Assembly (NCBI GenBank): GCA_003116995.1 | Contig: BDSL01000028.1 | Coordinates: 124,001 to 188,000, forward strand | Direction: 5' to 3' | Source of the DNA: Yamagishiella unicocca | Taxonomy: Eukaryota; Chlorophyta; Chlorophyceae; Chlamydomonadales; Volvocaceae | DNA: 64,000 bases | Shown here: positions 47,201-59,052 of the stretch, piece after piece | Layout: each line of letters starts with the position of its first letter | Numbering within the stretch: the first letter of the stretch is position 1 | Position numbers and translations under genes: made by a program | The notes under the pieces: generated by a model | What the model was told of the DNA's origin: nothing | Databases searched by the model: none | The model's input: only the letters and a program-made list of their open reading frames with translations

Positions 47201-50200
47201 CACTCCACAAGTCGAGTTACCGGTTCTTTTATGTAACCCCCCCCCCCACCCCCTCTCAGGACTTCGTGGCGGACCGGCTGCTGATGCTGCCCCGGGTGCC
47301 ACAGCTGGAGCCGCCCGGCATGGCGGCCTTCCTGCGCCGTACGTCGCCGTACAAGGTGGTGGTGGTGGCGTTCGGCCGCGGCGGCGGCAGCGGCTCCCTG
47401 GCCCTCCGCTCCCTGGCAGCCCGCCACAAGGACATGCTGACGGTGATCCGAGGGCACGTGCAGGTGGGTACGACTCCGACGTGGCGGCTTGGGCGGGTGC
47501 GATTACCGCTATTCGATACAGGAGGGAATTGCAGACGCGAACAGAACCTCCCCTCCCCACCAGGCGGGCGCACAAAGCGGTGGTGGGTCCCGGGTCCGAC
47601 CAGCGCCACCACCACCACCACCACCACTATCACGAACAACAACACCATCACCATCGCCACCAATACGAGCATCAACACCATCAACACCATCAACACCAAC
47701 ACGAGCACCAACACCCTCACCACCCTCACCACCCTCACTATCGCCACCACCATCACTATCGCCACCACCACCATCAACACCAACACAGTGAACTGCGTCG
47801 CATTCGACACCCCCGTGTTACATCCCAGCCCCCCGCTCCTCCCCGCCCCCCCCCCCGGGGCCTCCGCCGCCGCAGGACGACGACTCCGGCTCGGCCTCCG
47901 CCTGGCAGGCGGCTCTGGGCCTCAGCAGCTCCCCCGCCTCGGGCCACGTCGTGTTCCTGCGCGGCCCCGGCAGCGCTCCCCGCAGCCTGGTGGTGCCGCC
48001 CGGCAAGACAGCGGACCTGCAGACCCAGATCGACGAGCAGGGTGCGGGCCTGGGGGGTGTCGGATGGGTGTAGGACGTCGAGGGTGGGGGGGGGGAGGGT
48101 GGGTGTAGGGCGTCGAGGGTTGGGGGGGAGGATGGGTGTAGGGTGTCGAGGGTGGGGTTGCAATAATAGAACCGGTAATGCGACTGGGGAAATGCAGCGT
48201 GTGCATAGCCTTGCGCGCATGCGAGTGTGTGGGGGGAGGAAACCCGTGGAAGCGAGGTGCATTGCGGGGAGGTGGGAGAAGCACGGAGGGTGGGGGAGGT
48301 GGGCTTGTGGGGGACCAGGGAGGGTGTGTAGTGCAGGTCAAGGCTGCCTGCGTTTCGTGTCGATGTTTGCGTCAGCCTCTGCCCATAGTTCAACCACTGA
48401 CAACGTTCATATAGCTACCAGCACCATATAGCTACCAGCACCAACACCGCCAACACCACCAACACAACCAACACAACCACCACCAACACAACCACCTTAC
48501 CCACTGTATCCTCCACCACCAACACCACCGCCGTCAGGGCTCCTGTGGCAGGAGGTGCCTCCCCTGCGCCCGGCGACCGGCGCCTCTCTGGGCTGCCTGT
48601 GGGGCCGCGCCGCCGCCTCCTCGGGGCGGTCCATGATCGACACCTGCGTGCTGGTGGTGGCGCCGCGGGGGGCGCAGCTGGAGGAGGCCAGGAGGCGGAT
48701 GGCGCTGCTTGGCCGCCACCTGGCCACCAACAACGCCGGGGTATGTTGCCCGGAGGGGTGGTCAGGGAAACACGTTTTGCCAGGTGGGGAGGGAGATTTC
48801 GAGGAAGAGGGGAGGGGGCGGGGCGGGGAGGGAGAGGGGGGGAGCTGCCGGTAGGGAAGTGTCTTCCGGCGCCCGTAAGGACCGCCTGCCCGCCTCCTTG
48901 CATCTCAAGAGGCTGGTGCCTCCATCACAATGCACACTCCCGTACCTTGTAGGCCCCCCCCCTTGGCCTCAACCCTCCCCCCTCTTGCGCATGCAACAAT
49001 ATGTCCGAAGCCTATGCGCCAGCTACACTTGCCGCGTCGAGTAACTGGGTATTTTTGCACACACACCATTTGCCACCACCACCACCCCCATCACCGCCCA
49101 TTGTCAGACCTCTCATCACCGCCGCGCCCGTCCCCAATGCATCCCTCCTCCTCCCCCTCCGCTGCCCCCAGCGCGACCCCTCCGTCTCCTCCGCCGCCAT
49201 CGCCTACATGGCGGGCAAGCTGCGGTTGGCCTGGCTGGACTCCACCGCCCAGCAGCACCTGTGCGCCTGGCTGGTGGGTGAGGCGGGGGCCATGCGGCCC
49301 ACCAACACGGTGCCGCCGCCAGGCACCAACGCAGCAGGCAAGGCGGCTGCGGCGGCACAGGCGATGGCGGCTGCGGCAGCCAAGGTAGGGCTGCTGCAGG
49401 GGGGTAGGTAGGGCTGCTGCTGGGGGGGTTCGAGGAAGACCCGTGGATGCCAGAAAACACCGTGCTGGGCTGCTGGGGGGGGGTGTTAGAGATGGAAAAC
49501 CCGTGAATTGACACACACGGCGCGATACCGGACAAAAGGTGGGGTGGAGAGGACTGCTGGGAGGGGGACGGGGGAGTACCGCGTTTGGATACGCACGTCC
49601 TTGCTCGGTGTGTGCCGACCCGTCATCCATCGTCCATCACCCGTCACACCCCCGCCCCCCCCCCCCAACCTCTCCCGCAGAGCCCCGACCTGGTGCGGGC
49701 CATGTGCGGCTCGGCCCCCCTGGACCTACTGGCCAGGGCGCGGGAGGTCGCGGCGGCGGCGGCGGGCGCAGCTGGCCTGGCGGGGCTGGCGGCGCGCCTG
49801 CACCCGCGGCCCGCAGCACACGTCGTCGTCATCCGGCCAACCGTCGACGGCTCGTCGTGGTTTCGGGGCAGCTCGCACGTGCGGCAGGGGCGTCCCGTGT
49901 TCCTGCACGCGGTCAACGCGGACTTTGACCTGGCGTCCCTGGAGCGCGGCCTGGATTCGGATTTGCCCAAGCTGGCGATCTGGATCAACCAGATGCACGT
50001 GGACCCGGAGAAGCAGATGCACGCGAGCACTACCTTTCCGCCCGGGCTGAGGCCAGATGACGAGCCGGGAGCGTTCGAGTACGTGTCCAGCAGGTACGGC
50101 ACACTGCGGGGGGAAGGGTAAAGGATAATCCGAGTAGTGGAGGGGTGATGACAGAGGTTGGGGAGGGGAGGGGTTTGGACGGAAGGGAACAGAAGACCGT

Positions 50201-51995
50201 GATGTGAGGGGGCACATCGCTGGTGGAGCTGTCACGGCCGGGCCGTTGCTGACCACCAGTCACAGGTCACAGGCCCCGCCCACGAGCCCCCACCGTGTAA
50301 CCGGATTACCGGATACAACCGCAGAGGCAACCACCTGGAGGGCCCCGCAACCGCCAACCCCCGTTGCGCCCCCGATGTCGTGTAACCTGGTCTTATCGCC
50401 ACCCACCCCCCGCTGCATCCCGCCCCCACCCTTTCCACTCCACGAATGCACGGACCACGAGTCCTCGTACCACGAATTTCCTCTCCCCCCCGCCCCCCGC
50501 CCCCGCACACACTCCCCCCCAACCCCTCCCTGGAGCAGGGTGTACGGCGGCCTGCTGGCGGCCCTGCAGTTCGTGCTGGCCTCGTGCGGCATGTCACTGG
50601 ACGGGGCCTCCGCTCTGGGGTCCGAGGTGCAGGTGGCCAACCTGGCGGTGGGGGTGCTGGCGCTGGTGCTGGTGAACCTGGCGTGGTTCAGGTGGGTGGG
50701 CCGGGAGGGCGGGACCTAGGTGCGTGGGCCAGGTGGGGGGTGGCTGGGGCGGGAGGGCGGCGCCTGGCTGAGTTGAAGGGCCGCAGGCGTGGAGGCAGGG
50801 GGTATGAGAGGAGGCCGGACCTGGGTGGGGCAGGGAGGGCGAGAAAGCCCGGCCTTCATGCGGCTGCGCACATGGCCTACTTGCATCGACCCCGCACTTG
50901 GGCCACCACCACCACCACCACCACCACCACCACCACCACCACCACCACCATCACCACCACCACCACCACCACCACCACCACCACCACGACGTCCGTTAGG
51001 AGCGCATCGCAAGTCACACCACCATACGCCGTGACATGAACTGCCCTCACACCCTGCCGTGCCGCCAGTTCGTACCGCGCCCGGCCCCGGCTGGGTACCG
51101 TATCCGTACTCAATAACTGGTGACCCAACCCCACGACCCCCCCGCCTGATACCCCGCCTGATACCCTGCCTGCCTGGTCAGGAGGACGGATGACCCCGCA
51201 GCAGCGGCCCGCCGCCGCAACAACGCGGCGGCAGCCAGGCGCGGCGGAGCAGCGGCAGCCAGCACGGACGCGGACGAGGTGCGCCGCCCGTCCGCGGCCC
51301 GTGACGCCGGCGTTGGGGCCGCGGCAGTGCGCCGCCGCCACATCGGCCGCCAGGCCGGCGGCGGCGGCGGCGGCGGTAACGACGACGGCGGCGGTAACGA
51401 CGACGGCGGCGACGGCGCCAACCGCGGCCGGGAGCATGGTACGGCGGTCAACCGGAGGGCCTTATCCCCTTCCTGGAGAACCGGCCGGCGCGGCGACGGG
51501 GAGGGGGAGGGGGAGGGGGAGCTGGTCGGGGAGGGGGTTGGAGGAGGAGGGGGGGGCGAGGGCGATGCGGCCGCGGACTTCGACCCCGTGGGTGTCAGCG
51601 AGGACGGCGCCACGGATGGCGGCGACGGGAATGACGTCGATCCGGGGAGCAGCAGCGTAGAACGAGTGGCACGACTCACGGAAGGGATGGGGGGAGGGGT
51701 CGGGGGTGAGGAAGCGCGGGCGACGATACACAGTCGGGCGAGCAGTCGCGGCGGCGGCCTAAGGGAGGGCGACGGCGTGGGTGAAGGGGAGGCCGCAGGT
51801 TGCGACGGGAGTAGGGCTGAGCCCTCTGGGCCGCGATGGCGCGGCGGCGAAGGCGGCGGCGGTGGCGGCGGTCGGCCCGGCTCCGCTGCTGAGCAGTCGG
51901 ACGGCGCAGAGGCGGTGGTGGTGGGCGACGGCGACGACGAGGATGGCTGGCTCGCGGTGGGGCGGGTGGCGGACGGCCCCCACCGCGCCAGCTGA
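44238..51995 (+). CDS. DNAJC16-like J-domain membrane protein of the secretory pathway (974 aa)
   Basis: Exons: 44238-44348, 44425-44492, 44667-44718, 44935-45015, 45501-45644, 45817-45987, 46267-46361, 46800-46836, 47260-47463, 47876-48041, 48538-48740, 49172-49384, 49681-50093, 50539-50691, 51182-51995. All phases close. Residues 1-30 are a signal peptide. Residues 36-101 are a J domain (VLGVDKNVDDATLKKAYKKL, HPD at 62-64, AYEILSDADKKRDYD), so an Hsp70 partner is expected. His/Gln runs follow, then a thioredoxin-like stretch (about 120-330; FRSLVFYGGRPWLMMVYSES) with no CXXC. One hydrophobic helix (about 682-702, ANLAVGVLALVLVNLAWF) precedes a Gly/Asp/Arg-rich tail of some 270 residues. The order (signal, J, Trx-like, one membrane span) matches DNAJC16. 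The tail is least certain as coding. Confidence 0.8.
45638..45719 (+). repeat. 41-bp tandem duplication across a splice donor
   Basis: CATGATGGTGGGTGGGTGGC and the next 21 bp occur twice in a row. The unit includes the end of exon 5 and its donor, so ATG/GTGGGT donors sit at both 45645 and 45686. Use of the second would add 41 nt and shift the frame. Confidence 0.85.
46041..46075 (+). repeat. Dispersed motif A, partial copy (J-protein intron 6)
   Basis: GAGGGGAAACCCGTGGACTG, a variant of GAGGAAGACCCGTGGATGCC. Intronic. Confidence 0.5.
46647..46684 (-). repeat. Dispersed motif A, reverse orientation (J-protein intron 7)
   Basis: TTTTTTCGGACATCCACGGG followed by TTTCCCTCGAA. Its reverse complement matches motif A. 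Confidence 0.65.
46895..47026 (+). repeat. 33-bp minisatellite, 4 units (J-protein intron 8)
   Basis: GCGAGGAGCTCGTATGGCAC followed by CACATGTTGCTGG repeats at 46895, 46928, 46961 and 46994. The period is a multiple of three and one frame is open (EELVWHHMLLG per unit), but it falls between well-phased exons, so I treat it as intronic. Confidence 0.85.
47131..47238 (-). repeat. Dispersed motif B, two reverse copies (J-protein intron 8)
   Basis: AAGTCGAGTTACCGGTTCTT at 47134-47153 and again at 47209-47228, each followed by TYATGTAAC and a C/T-rich tract. They are the inverse of the copies in pherophorin intron 2. Confidence 0.75.
47606..47788 (+). repeat. CAC/ATC-rich low-complexity tract (J-protein intron 9)
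   Basis: Imperfect trinucleotide tract of CAC, ATC and AAC. It reads as poly-His or poly-Thr in some frames, with no sign of coding. Confidence 0.8.
48155..48257 (+). repeat. Motif B followed by motif A (J-protein intron 10)
   Basis: GCAATAATAGAACCGGTAAT then GCGACTGGGGAAATG at 48160-48195, with GAGGAAACCCGTGGAAGCG 40 bp further on. The two motifs are close together here, as in the helicase intron at 62137-62200. Confidence 0.7.
49429..49515 (+). repeat. Dispersed motif A, two copies (J-protein intron 12)
   Basis: CGAGGAAGACCCGTGGATGC then CAGAAAAC at 49431-49458, and a weaker GGAAAACCCGTGAATTG at 49494-49510. Confidence 0.7.
50903..50989 (+). repeat. (CCA)n microsatellite, about 29 units (J-protein intron 14)
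   Basis: Almost pure CCA repeat with one TCA interruption, inside the intron before the last exon. Confidence 0.95.
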
Positions 51996-53772
51996 TCGTG
52001 GCTTCAGAGCCGGCGGAGCGCAGGGGCCATAGCTCCTATCAGCAAGGTTCTGTACGGAATGCCGTACATCTGGCTCGTGTCGTTGTGTCGGGCGCCCTCC
52101 CTGTGTATGGAACCCCCCGTGCAGACATCTCCCGGCCTGACCTCGGGGGGCCGCCCGGACATCATCAGTCACGTCGGTGCTCGGGATCTTGTTTTTATGT
52201 GTGGGGGGGGGCCACGTCGGGGACCCGTCTTGGGGTTGGGTTCGTTCTGGGGCGCCGTTGCCTAGGGGCGGCCGGGGGCCGCCAAGGGGCCAGCCCTCCG
52301 CACGCTTCGGGGTAGGCTTCCCTGCTGTTCGGGCTGGGGGTCCCGCCTGTGATCTGCGCTTGCTGGATGTTGGTTGGAGGAGGCCTCCGCGGGTCGGGGC
52401 GGTTCCGGAGCCTGCCGGGCCTGGGCCTGTCTCCGCGGTTGGCGAACCTGTCTCGCGGTTGCTCTGGTTGCAGTCGTGTTTTTTGGCCTGTCGGTCGCGC
52501 TGCGTGTTTGATGGTCGGTGGTTAGTGCACGGACGCCTCTGCCAGGAGGTTACATAACACAGGAGACTTCGATGGAGGGCCATTCGGGATTGTGTTGCAC
52601 TACGCCTTACAGGAAAGGTCTTGCAAGCGGATGTCCATTCTCGACCCGTCCTCGTAGTGCCCAGGACACAACGGATTGCGGCGCCGCGCCGCGCGGCGGG
52701 TTGCTTCCTCGGCTGTATTCGCGCTCTGGAAAAAAATGTTAAGATCGCAGTCAGCGGTCCCTGCGGCCCTCCCCTTCCTTCCTAGCCCGGGCTCCGAGCG
52801 CGCCGCGCAGCATCGGACCCGCAGTGACGCGAAACAGCAGGCTACAGGAGGGCGGCAGTACATGACAGACCCTTAGCTATGATGGGGCTGGAGCTGCGGC
52901 TAGTGGGGTTACGGTGCATCGTTTGGGGGGCAGCTGGAGCAGACGTGCCTTGGTGGGGGCTGGACCTCTGCGCTTGCAAGGTGGCTCAGTCCTTTAGTTC
53001 TCTAGTTACGGAAGCCTTGTTGTGGCAGCCTAGGTGCGGCAGCGAGTCTCACAGTCAGAGCCAGCCCCGGAGTATCTAGGGCGGTGAGGTCCAGTGTTCA
53101 ATGCGGCGAGAGGTGCGGGCCTTATGGCCGCAAACAGTCTTCGCGCCTACGACCCGTGTGTAACCGTGTGTACTGAGCATGACCGTCGAACGCACTGGGC
53201 AAGCTTGATTACGGACAAAAATCGAACACAAGAGAAATCCGATGGAGGGCCATTCGAACGGCAGGGCACGTCTGGCCGCGCCAAGGGATTGGGCCTCCAC
53301 CCAAGGCCAAGGGCGTAGCTGCAAGGCACGACACGTGCACAGTCCCGTTACATCCGTACACCCGGCTGGACCAAGCCGGACGCCGTGTGGCTAGGAAGTA
53401 GGCATCTCACGAGGTGTGTCCCAACAAGGGACGCTCAAGACCTTCAGACGTTGCTTTCCAGAACTTTCATCATCCAGGAACTCTCGTACGTTGGCCCTTC
53501 CCCCGCTCGCGGCCGCGCCGCACTTTCCGTCGACACGCTTCGCCGTGCTCTTTACGACCACCTCCCTTCCGACAGGCTACGATTCACTTCGCCGTACGCG
53601 CTACGACCGCTTCGCCGTACTCACTGAGTTCGTACAAGCTGGCCTGCAACCCTCATTGTAAATCGCGCGGCGGCGCCGTGCGCCGCAAACCTCGAGCTGC
53701 TCTCCCCTTCTGGTCTCCAACTAACGTTGGGCTGAAAGCTCGAAACCCTTCCAGCCCAAAACCCTCCCCAGC
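51996..53772. other. Intergenic between convergent J-protein and TMEM19-like genes
   Basis: 3' UTRs of both genes are expected here. GATGGAGGGCCATTCG occurs at 52571 and 53241 (plus). TTACA at 53348 is TGTAA on the minus strand and could be the TMEM19-like poly(A) signal. Several long frames occur, none convincing. Confidence 0.55.
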
Positions 53773-56119
53773 CTAAACAGGCTCAGCCGACCAGCGCGTC
53801 AGCAACGTCGCGCCCACCGCCGCTGCCGCCGCCGCCGACACAAAGTTGACGCCGTTGTTGCTCAGCAGCGGCACCCCGCTGACGTGAACCACATCCCCGC
53901 AGCCAGAGCCCCCGGCCTGGGGCCTCCCCACAACCCGAGCGGTCTTCCGGTCCCACCCCGTGTACTGCAGCGTCGCGCCCAGAAGCGAATCCAACAGCGA
54001 GCCGAACAGCCCACACGCCAAACCAACCGCCGCCAGCGGCGGCAAGCCCGCAGGGCTCCACCCTAACACCGCGTCGCGCATCGACCAGCTCCCATCGCTG
54101 CCGTACGACGTGCCAACGGGGCAGAGCGCCCCCCCGCGCGGCACGGCGCCCCAAGCGCACCCAGCGGCGCCGGCGGCGAAGAACGCCAGCCCCACCGATA
54201 GGCCGCCGGCGGCGCTGCAGAGGAGGCCCAGGCGGGACACGCCGCCGTTGGTGCCGGGGGGCACTGGGCGGCCGGTGGTGATGAGGCGGGGCGGGTGGCA
54301 GCTGAGGACGCCCAGCTCGCTCGCCCAGGTGTCCCCGCAGCAGCAGGCGTAGTGGCCCTGCACGTGGGCGGCGTGTACGACATGCACGTGGGCGACGTGT
54401 ACGACATGCACGTGGGCGACGTGTACGACAGGCGTGCACGCGGGCGACGGGATGCAAGGGGGTGTAGGGTGTAGGGCTTGGTGCCGCCGCCAGGCAGGAC
54501 CGCGAGACACACGGCGACTCAGGGAGCAGCGTGTTTGTGGCCGCTGGGTCTCACCTGCTCGCTGCCAACTGCATCGTACACAGGACGGGATGCCGCACTG
54601 GCCAAGAAATAAGCCTAGGGTTCATCCCACAAACAAGAAGCAATGGGAGAAGAGAACGAACTGCCCCCTCCCGGGAGCGCAAGCGGCGCCCACCGGCCAC
54701 CGTGGCCCCGCGCACCAGAAACGCGCCCGCCAGCCGTACACGGGAGAGCTGGGACACGCCGTGCGGCTGCGCCAGCATGTACGACAGCTCCGCGAGCACG
54801 CAGGCGGCGAAGCTGTTGGCTAGCACCTGCACAGGTCGCGAGGGAGGAGCGAGGCCAGGGAAGAGAGGCCTTGGGCACCCACGGGCCCTTACGTCCGAGG
54901 ACGATGTCCCCTGACGGTGCGAGAGCGCACACGAGAGTACATGAGCATCGCGGGAACTCGAATCAGCCGCGCGATATGCCCTCCGCGCGTGGTGCCGCCC
55001 GTGAAGTTATGAGCGTCTCCCATGTCCCGACCCGCGGGTCGCCGCACCTGGGTCGCGTTCCTGCGGCCACCCTCCTTGTGCTGCTCCTCGAGGGCCGCCT
55101 TGCGCTTGGCGCCTAGCTTAGTCATCTGCGGTGAAAGGCAGGCAGGCAGGTAGCTTACGGTTGCAGGTAGCTTACGGTTGCACGGAGGGCTGACGGAGTG
55201 GCAGGCGGGCGAGGATGTGGCCGCGTTTAGCGAATTGTCGTGGACGGGGCGAACACCAGATATGGTTAGGCGCCGGTGGACAACTCCCAAAACACGTGCA
55301 GCGATCGTACGCTCGGAGAAACACCGGCGCAAACTGCAATGCAAAGCAACCTCTTATGAAGTCCGTGCTATGTCGTACACGGCCGTACAAACGCCGGCAG
55401 GGCACATACCTTGCTGGATGTCAGGTAGAAGAAGATGAGCGTCATGCCATGCTGCAGGCCGCAAAACATGTGGATTGCACCAACAAGGAACGCAGCAAAG
55501 GCACCTACACAGGGCAATTATACGGCATGTATGTGGTTGCTATTATTGCACATGAAGTGCGTGGGTTACGTGGACCAGTGTTTTCCGGACTTGGAGAAGG
55601 AAATAGGCCGCAAGAGACGTAGGACAGCCAACGACCCGTGGGTCTCGCCTCGACCATGGGAGGGCGAAACGCAGTAGGCAATGCCTCCTCGTCACGTCAA
55701 TAGGGCAGCTTGCAGCTTCACAACACGACGTCCCTGCTTTCTCGTTACACCACCTCTTAAGTGTATAAAGTACAGACTTGAGCCACGATCATCCGCCCCC
55801 CTCGTAGCATGGCGTATGTATCCCAGGGCACACGGCACGGCGGGAATTAAATTACATCCCATGTGCACGAAGGTGGAGGAAGCAGCAAGCCGGCTGACCG
55901 GCTTCCGATGCCTTCTGACCTCCCGCCCCGACACATGGCCAAACCGGCGTCAGGCCCATCAAGAACCCCGCACGGTGCGATGGCTCAATCCCCACCTGAA
56001 CCGCTTAAACTGCCCTTCTTGAGCCCACGCCGTGCTAGAAAACACGCCAACAACAGCGCCATAGCCGACCACGCCATTCGAGGGAAGCCAACTACCGGTA
56101 ATGTCCGGATGGGTTCCAT
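53773..56119 (-). CDS. TMEM19/PGR family membrane protein, DUF92 (335 aa)
   Basis: Exons (minus; high to low): 56119-55996, 55504-55410, 55125-55048, 54826-54701, 54357-53773. The phases fit exactly, and 335 residues is the normal length for TMEM19. Family features in order: [17 protein letters not shown]; the loop [16 protein letters not shown] then [38 protein letters not shown] (about 142-160); [33 protein letters not shown]; and near the end [17 protein letters not shown]. Hydrophobic stretches suggest about six membrane helices. Plant PGR is linked to sugar response, and the related VTE6 is a plastid phytyl-phosphate kinase. The TW in GDTW and the overall layout favour TMEM19/PGR over VTE6, and no transit peptide is evident. 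The catalytic role is unknown. Confidence 0.9.
54361..54432 (-). repeat. 24-bp minisatellite, 3 units (TMEM19-like intron 4)
   Basis: CACGTGGGCGACGTGTACGA plus CATG repeats three times, directly next to the exon 5 acceptor (polypyrimidine side). Confidence 0.8.
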
Positions 56120-56532
56120 AAGTTGCAACTCGGCAGGCGCCTTCGATCGGGATGGACTCCGCGCACGGCTTCTGGTAGTATTTTTAGCGAGGTTTGTCAA
56201 TTGGTAATAAAAACGAGAGTAAAGAAATAAAAAAAGAGTATTGGCAGTGGCTGATGGAGGCTGTCCCGATAGGAGCAGGCGTAGTGTTACGACTCTGTTT
56301 GCGCGCCGGTCTGTATTGTGCCGTACTGCGGCTCCGCTTTCCGCGAGCCATTGATCAGCCCTCAAGCGCAAAATAATATCGCTTGACGTTATGTGTGTTC
56401 ACTGGATTTGACCTGAGTATCAAATAACACAATCTTGCCGACCTATAGCTAGTTACCGGTATACTTGTTACCTTTGAGCACACGTACTGAAATTGTTATC
56501 CCTTTTCATTACATTCCAATCCCTGATCAAAC
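56120..56532. promoter_or_regulatory. Divergent promoter, TMEM19-like (minus) and SWIB protein (plus)
   Basis: 413 bp separate the two start codons. AT-richer stretches (around 56200-56240 and 56370-56440) stand out from the GC-rich genes. No certain TATA box. Confidence 0.5.
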
Positions 56533-58263
56533 ATGGCCGTTTCCGACGAACAAATCCTCGAGCGACTGCGAGTGATGCTAGCAGAGAGCGACCTACAGAC
56601 GACGACTGAGAAAATGTTGCGGAAGAAGCTGGAGGAGGAGTTTAAAACTGATATGCTGGACAAAAAGCCAATCATACGACAGGAGGTGGGTCGGGGGAAG
56701 GCTTCGAATGCGACTGACCACAAGGTGATAGACACCGGCATCCTTGTTTTCAGATTGAGCGATATCTTGCCGAGCAAGGGGGTGATGATGAGGAGGACGA
56801 CGAAGACGACAGCGGCGGCGACGAAGACGCGTAAGTGCTGCGCAGCCCTCCCCCCTGTGAGGCACCCCTTGCTGACAAGGCTGCAACGCGCCGGCGGCTC
56901 CAAACGGCACCTGACGCCGTTCCAACCTCGTAGGCCGGTCCGGGGGTCGTCGCTCGGCTGCTTGCTGTCGGAGCCCCTGCAGAAGTTCCTGGGGGAGGAG
57001 ACCCTGCCGCGCACCCAAGTGGTAAAACGGCTATGGGAGTACATCAAGGCCAACAACCTGCAGGTACAATGCGGGGGACGCAGGGGGTTGCGTGTAGTGT
57101 AGATCAAAGATACTTCCCACCCAAGCGCACCCTCAAACGCGTTTTTTTTCGGTCCCACGCATTCTCCGGCCACGCCTTACACCCCCGCCCTGTAACGCCG
57201 CCGTCACCCCCCGGCCCGTAACGCCGTCCGCACGTCCGGCCCTGTAACAGCACCGGCACCCACTCCCCTTCTTGTAACGCCGCCGGCACATCCCCTTCTT
57301 GACGGCGCCGCCGGCACCCTCTCGACCCGTACTCCTCCAGGACCCCAAGGACAAGCGCAAGATCTTGCTGGACCCCAAACTGCGCACCCTCTTCACTTCG
57401 CCGCTCAGCATGTTCAGCATGAACACGCAGCTCAGCCGGCACTGCAAGACAGCGGGTAGGCAGGCAGGCAGTCGGCTCTAGGGGCTGGGGAGGCACGATG
57501 CGATGGAAAGGGGGCACTCCAAGGGACATCTGCGTGCTCGGATTCAGCTGACGGGAAGCGGGTCCAGCGCAAAAAGGACGTCAGCAATGTCAGCGTGGGG
57601 GGATGGTTGTCAGCCGTTGGTGGCCTGCCGTACTGTCGTGCCGTTTGTGGCTAACGGGCTGCCGTACCGTCGCGTGTCTTTTCGTGTCACACCCCGTCCA
57701 GACGCCGATAACAGCCAGCCTCGGGCACGGTCCTCAAAGGCCTCGGGCGATAAGCGCTCCGGCAGCGCCGCCAAGCCCAAGGCCAAGAAGGCCAAGACGG
57801 CAGCGGACGGTGACGCGGGCGACGGCGAGGCCGAGAAGCGCAAGAGCAACTTCAGCAAGCCATTGAAGCTGTCTGCGGAGCTCGCCGCCTGGTGCGGAAG
57901 TGACACCATGGGACGACCCGAGCTGACAAAGTTCTTCTGGGCGTACGTCAAGGAAAAGAAGCTGCAGGTACGGTACGGTACGGCAGAGCCATGCCGCCAA
58001 CCTGTCCCTGCCGCCTCGATCCCTGGTGCCGTAAGGGCATGGCATGGCGCTGCTTTGGCTGGCTGGCAGGGAGCAGCAAGACAGGGACCTGACGCTGTCG
58101 TGGCCGGGACCTGACGTGTGCGCTTTGCCTTGGCGCCTTGCAGGACCCCTCGAACAAGAAGTTCATTTTGTGCGATGCCAAGCTCAAGAAGTTGACTGGC
58201 GAGGACCGGATCCAGGCGTTTGCCATTCAAAAGTACCTGTCGGGGCACATCCTGAAGGACTGA
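56533..58263 (+). CDS. DEK-C plus double SWIB/MDM2-domain protein (286 aa)
   Basis: Exons: 56533-56685, 56754-56830, 56934-57063, 57341-57455, 57702-57967, 58144-58263. All are in phase. Residues 1-55 are a DEK C-terminal-type helical domain (ILERLRVML, MLRKKLEEEF). An acidic run of Asp/Glu follows (60-77). The first SWIB domain spans about 80-165 (LQKFLGEETLPRTQVVKRLW, then DPKDKRKILLDPKLRTLF). A Lys/Ala-rich basic segment (KPKAKKAKTA) looks like a nuclear signal. The second SWIB domain spans about 200-286 (LAAWCGSDTMGRPELTKFFW, DPSNKKFILCDAKLKKL). Such proteins resemble yeast UAF30 and plant DEK-C/SWIB factors acting in chromatin or rDNA transcription. Which complex it joins is not shown. 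Confidence 0.88.
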
Positions 58264-59052
58264 GCGCCGGACTGCCTGGGCGCTGTGGTTGGTCGGGGGC
58301 AGCTCGCATCTTAACATGCAATGACAAGGACGGGAGCACGGGACCCTAAACGGACGCGCAGGGATGGTGGTGCAGGGGTACAACCGACGACGGCGACTCG
58401 GAAAAAGGAGAGTGAGCATGGGATTTTCATGACGTAAGCCCGCTGAGCGGCAGCCCATGGCAGCCCTGCAGCGTTCTGCAGGGCTGTCCGGGGTTTTGAG
58501 AGGAGAGCGAAGATAGTCAAGAGTTATGGGACTTGAATTCACCAGAGTGCGTAGGACTTTGATGAGATGAAGTCATGTGCCAAGGGGATTTACTGTAGGG
58601 GTCAGGTGGTGCCGTCTGCGTGGCACCAGAGATGGTGGTGAGCAGTTTGAGGGATGAGGCACGTGTCGCTTTGATGGTCGGCCTGGTCATGGTTGACGTG
58701 ACTATGGCTCTGGCTGGTTATGCTTACGTATCTGGAACAAATGGCATGAGCTGCTCGACGTTCTGGGACCTGTGACTTAACCCGGAAAACTAGCCAAATG
58801 TGCGGACGGATATGTTTGGTATATACCGCAGGTCTGATTGTGCAATGCACAATGATGTTCGTAGTAATTACATAGACCATGTGGTCCGGTTCCAAGTTTC
58901 CTTTTGGCCGTTGTGTACGAAACCCTTCTTCTGTGGCCGCCGCCTGCCTAATTGCATATAAATTCCTGTTATTGCAGGATTTAATTCTCATATCTTTCCC
59001 ACGGTTACTGCCTTTTGTTAATCGCTGACAGCAAATTGCCTAGCCAACGGAA
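58264..59052. other. Intergenic, SWIB 3' flank and helicase promoter
   Basis: 789 bp with no gene seen. The last 200 bp are AT-richer and should hold the helicase promoter. Confidence 0.55.

Noticed and set aside
46362..48431. Plus-strand frame of 689 codons, and an overlapping 464-codon frame (46714-48108)
   Set aside because: Both run through introns, minisatellites and CAC repeats in frames other than those of the well-phased J-protein exons.
51759..52583. Minus-strand frame of 274 codons
   Set aside because: It overlaps the last J-protein exon in antisense and has a low-complexity Pro/Arg/Gly translation with no domain.
53410..53776. Frames of 80-120 codons in the convergent intergenic region
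   Set aside because: Three overlapping frames with Arg/Pro/Ser-rich translations and no motif. Best explained as 3' UTR of the TMEM19-like gene.
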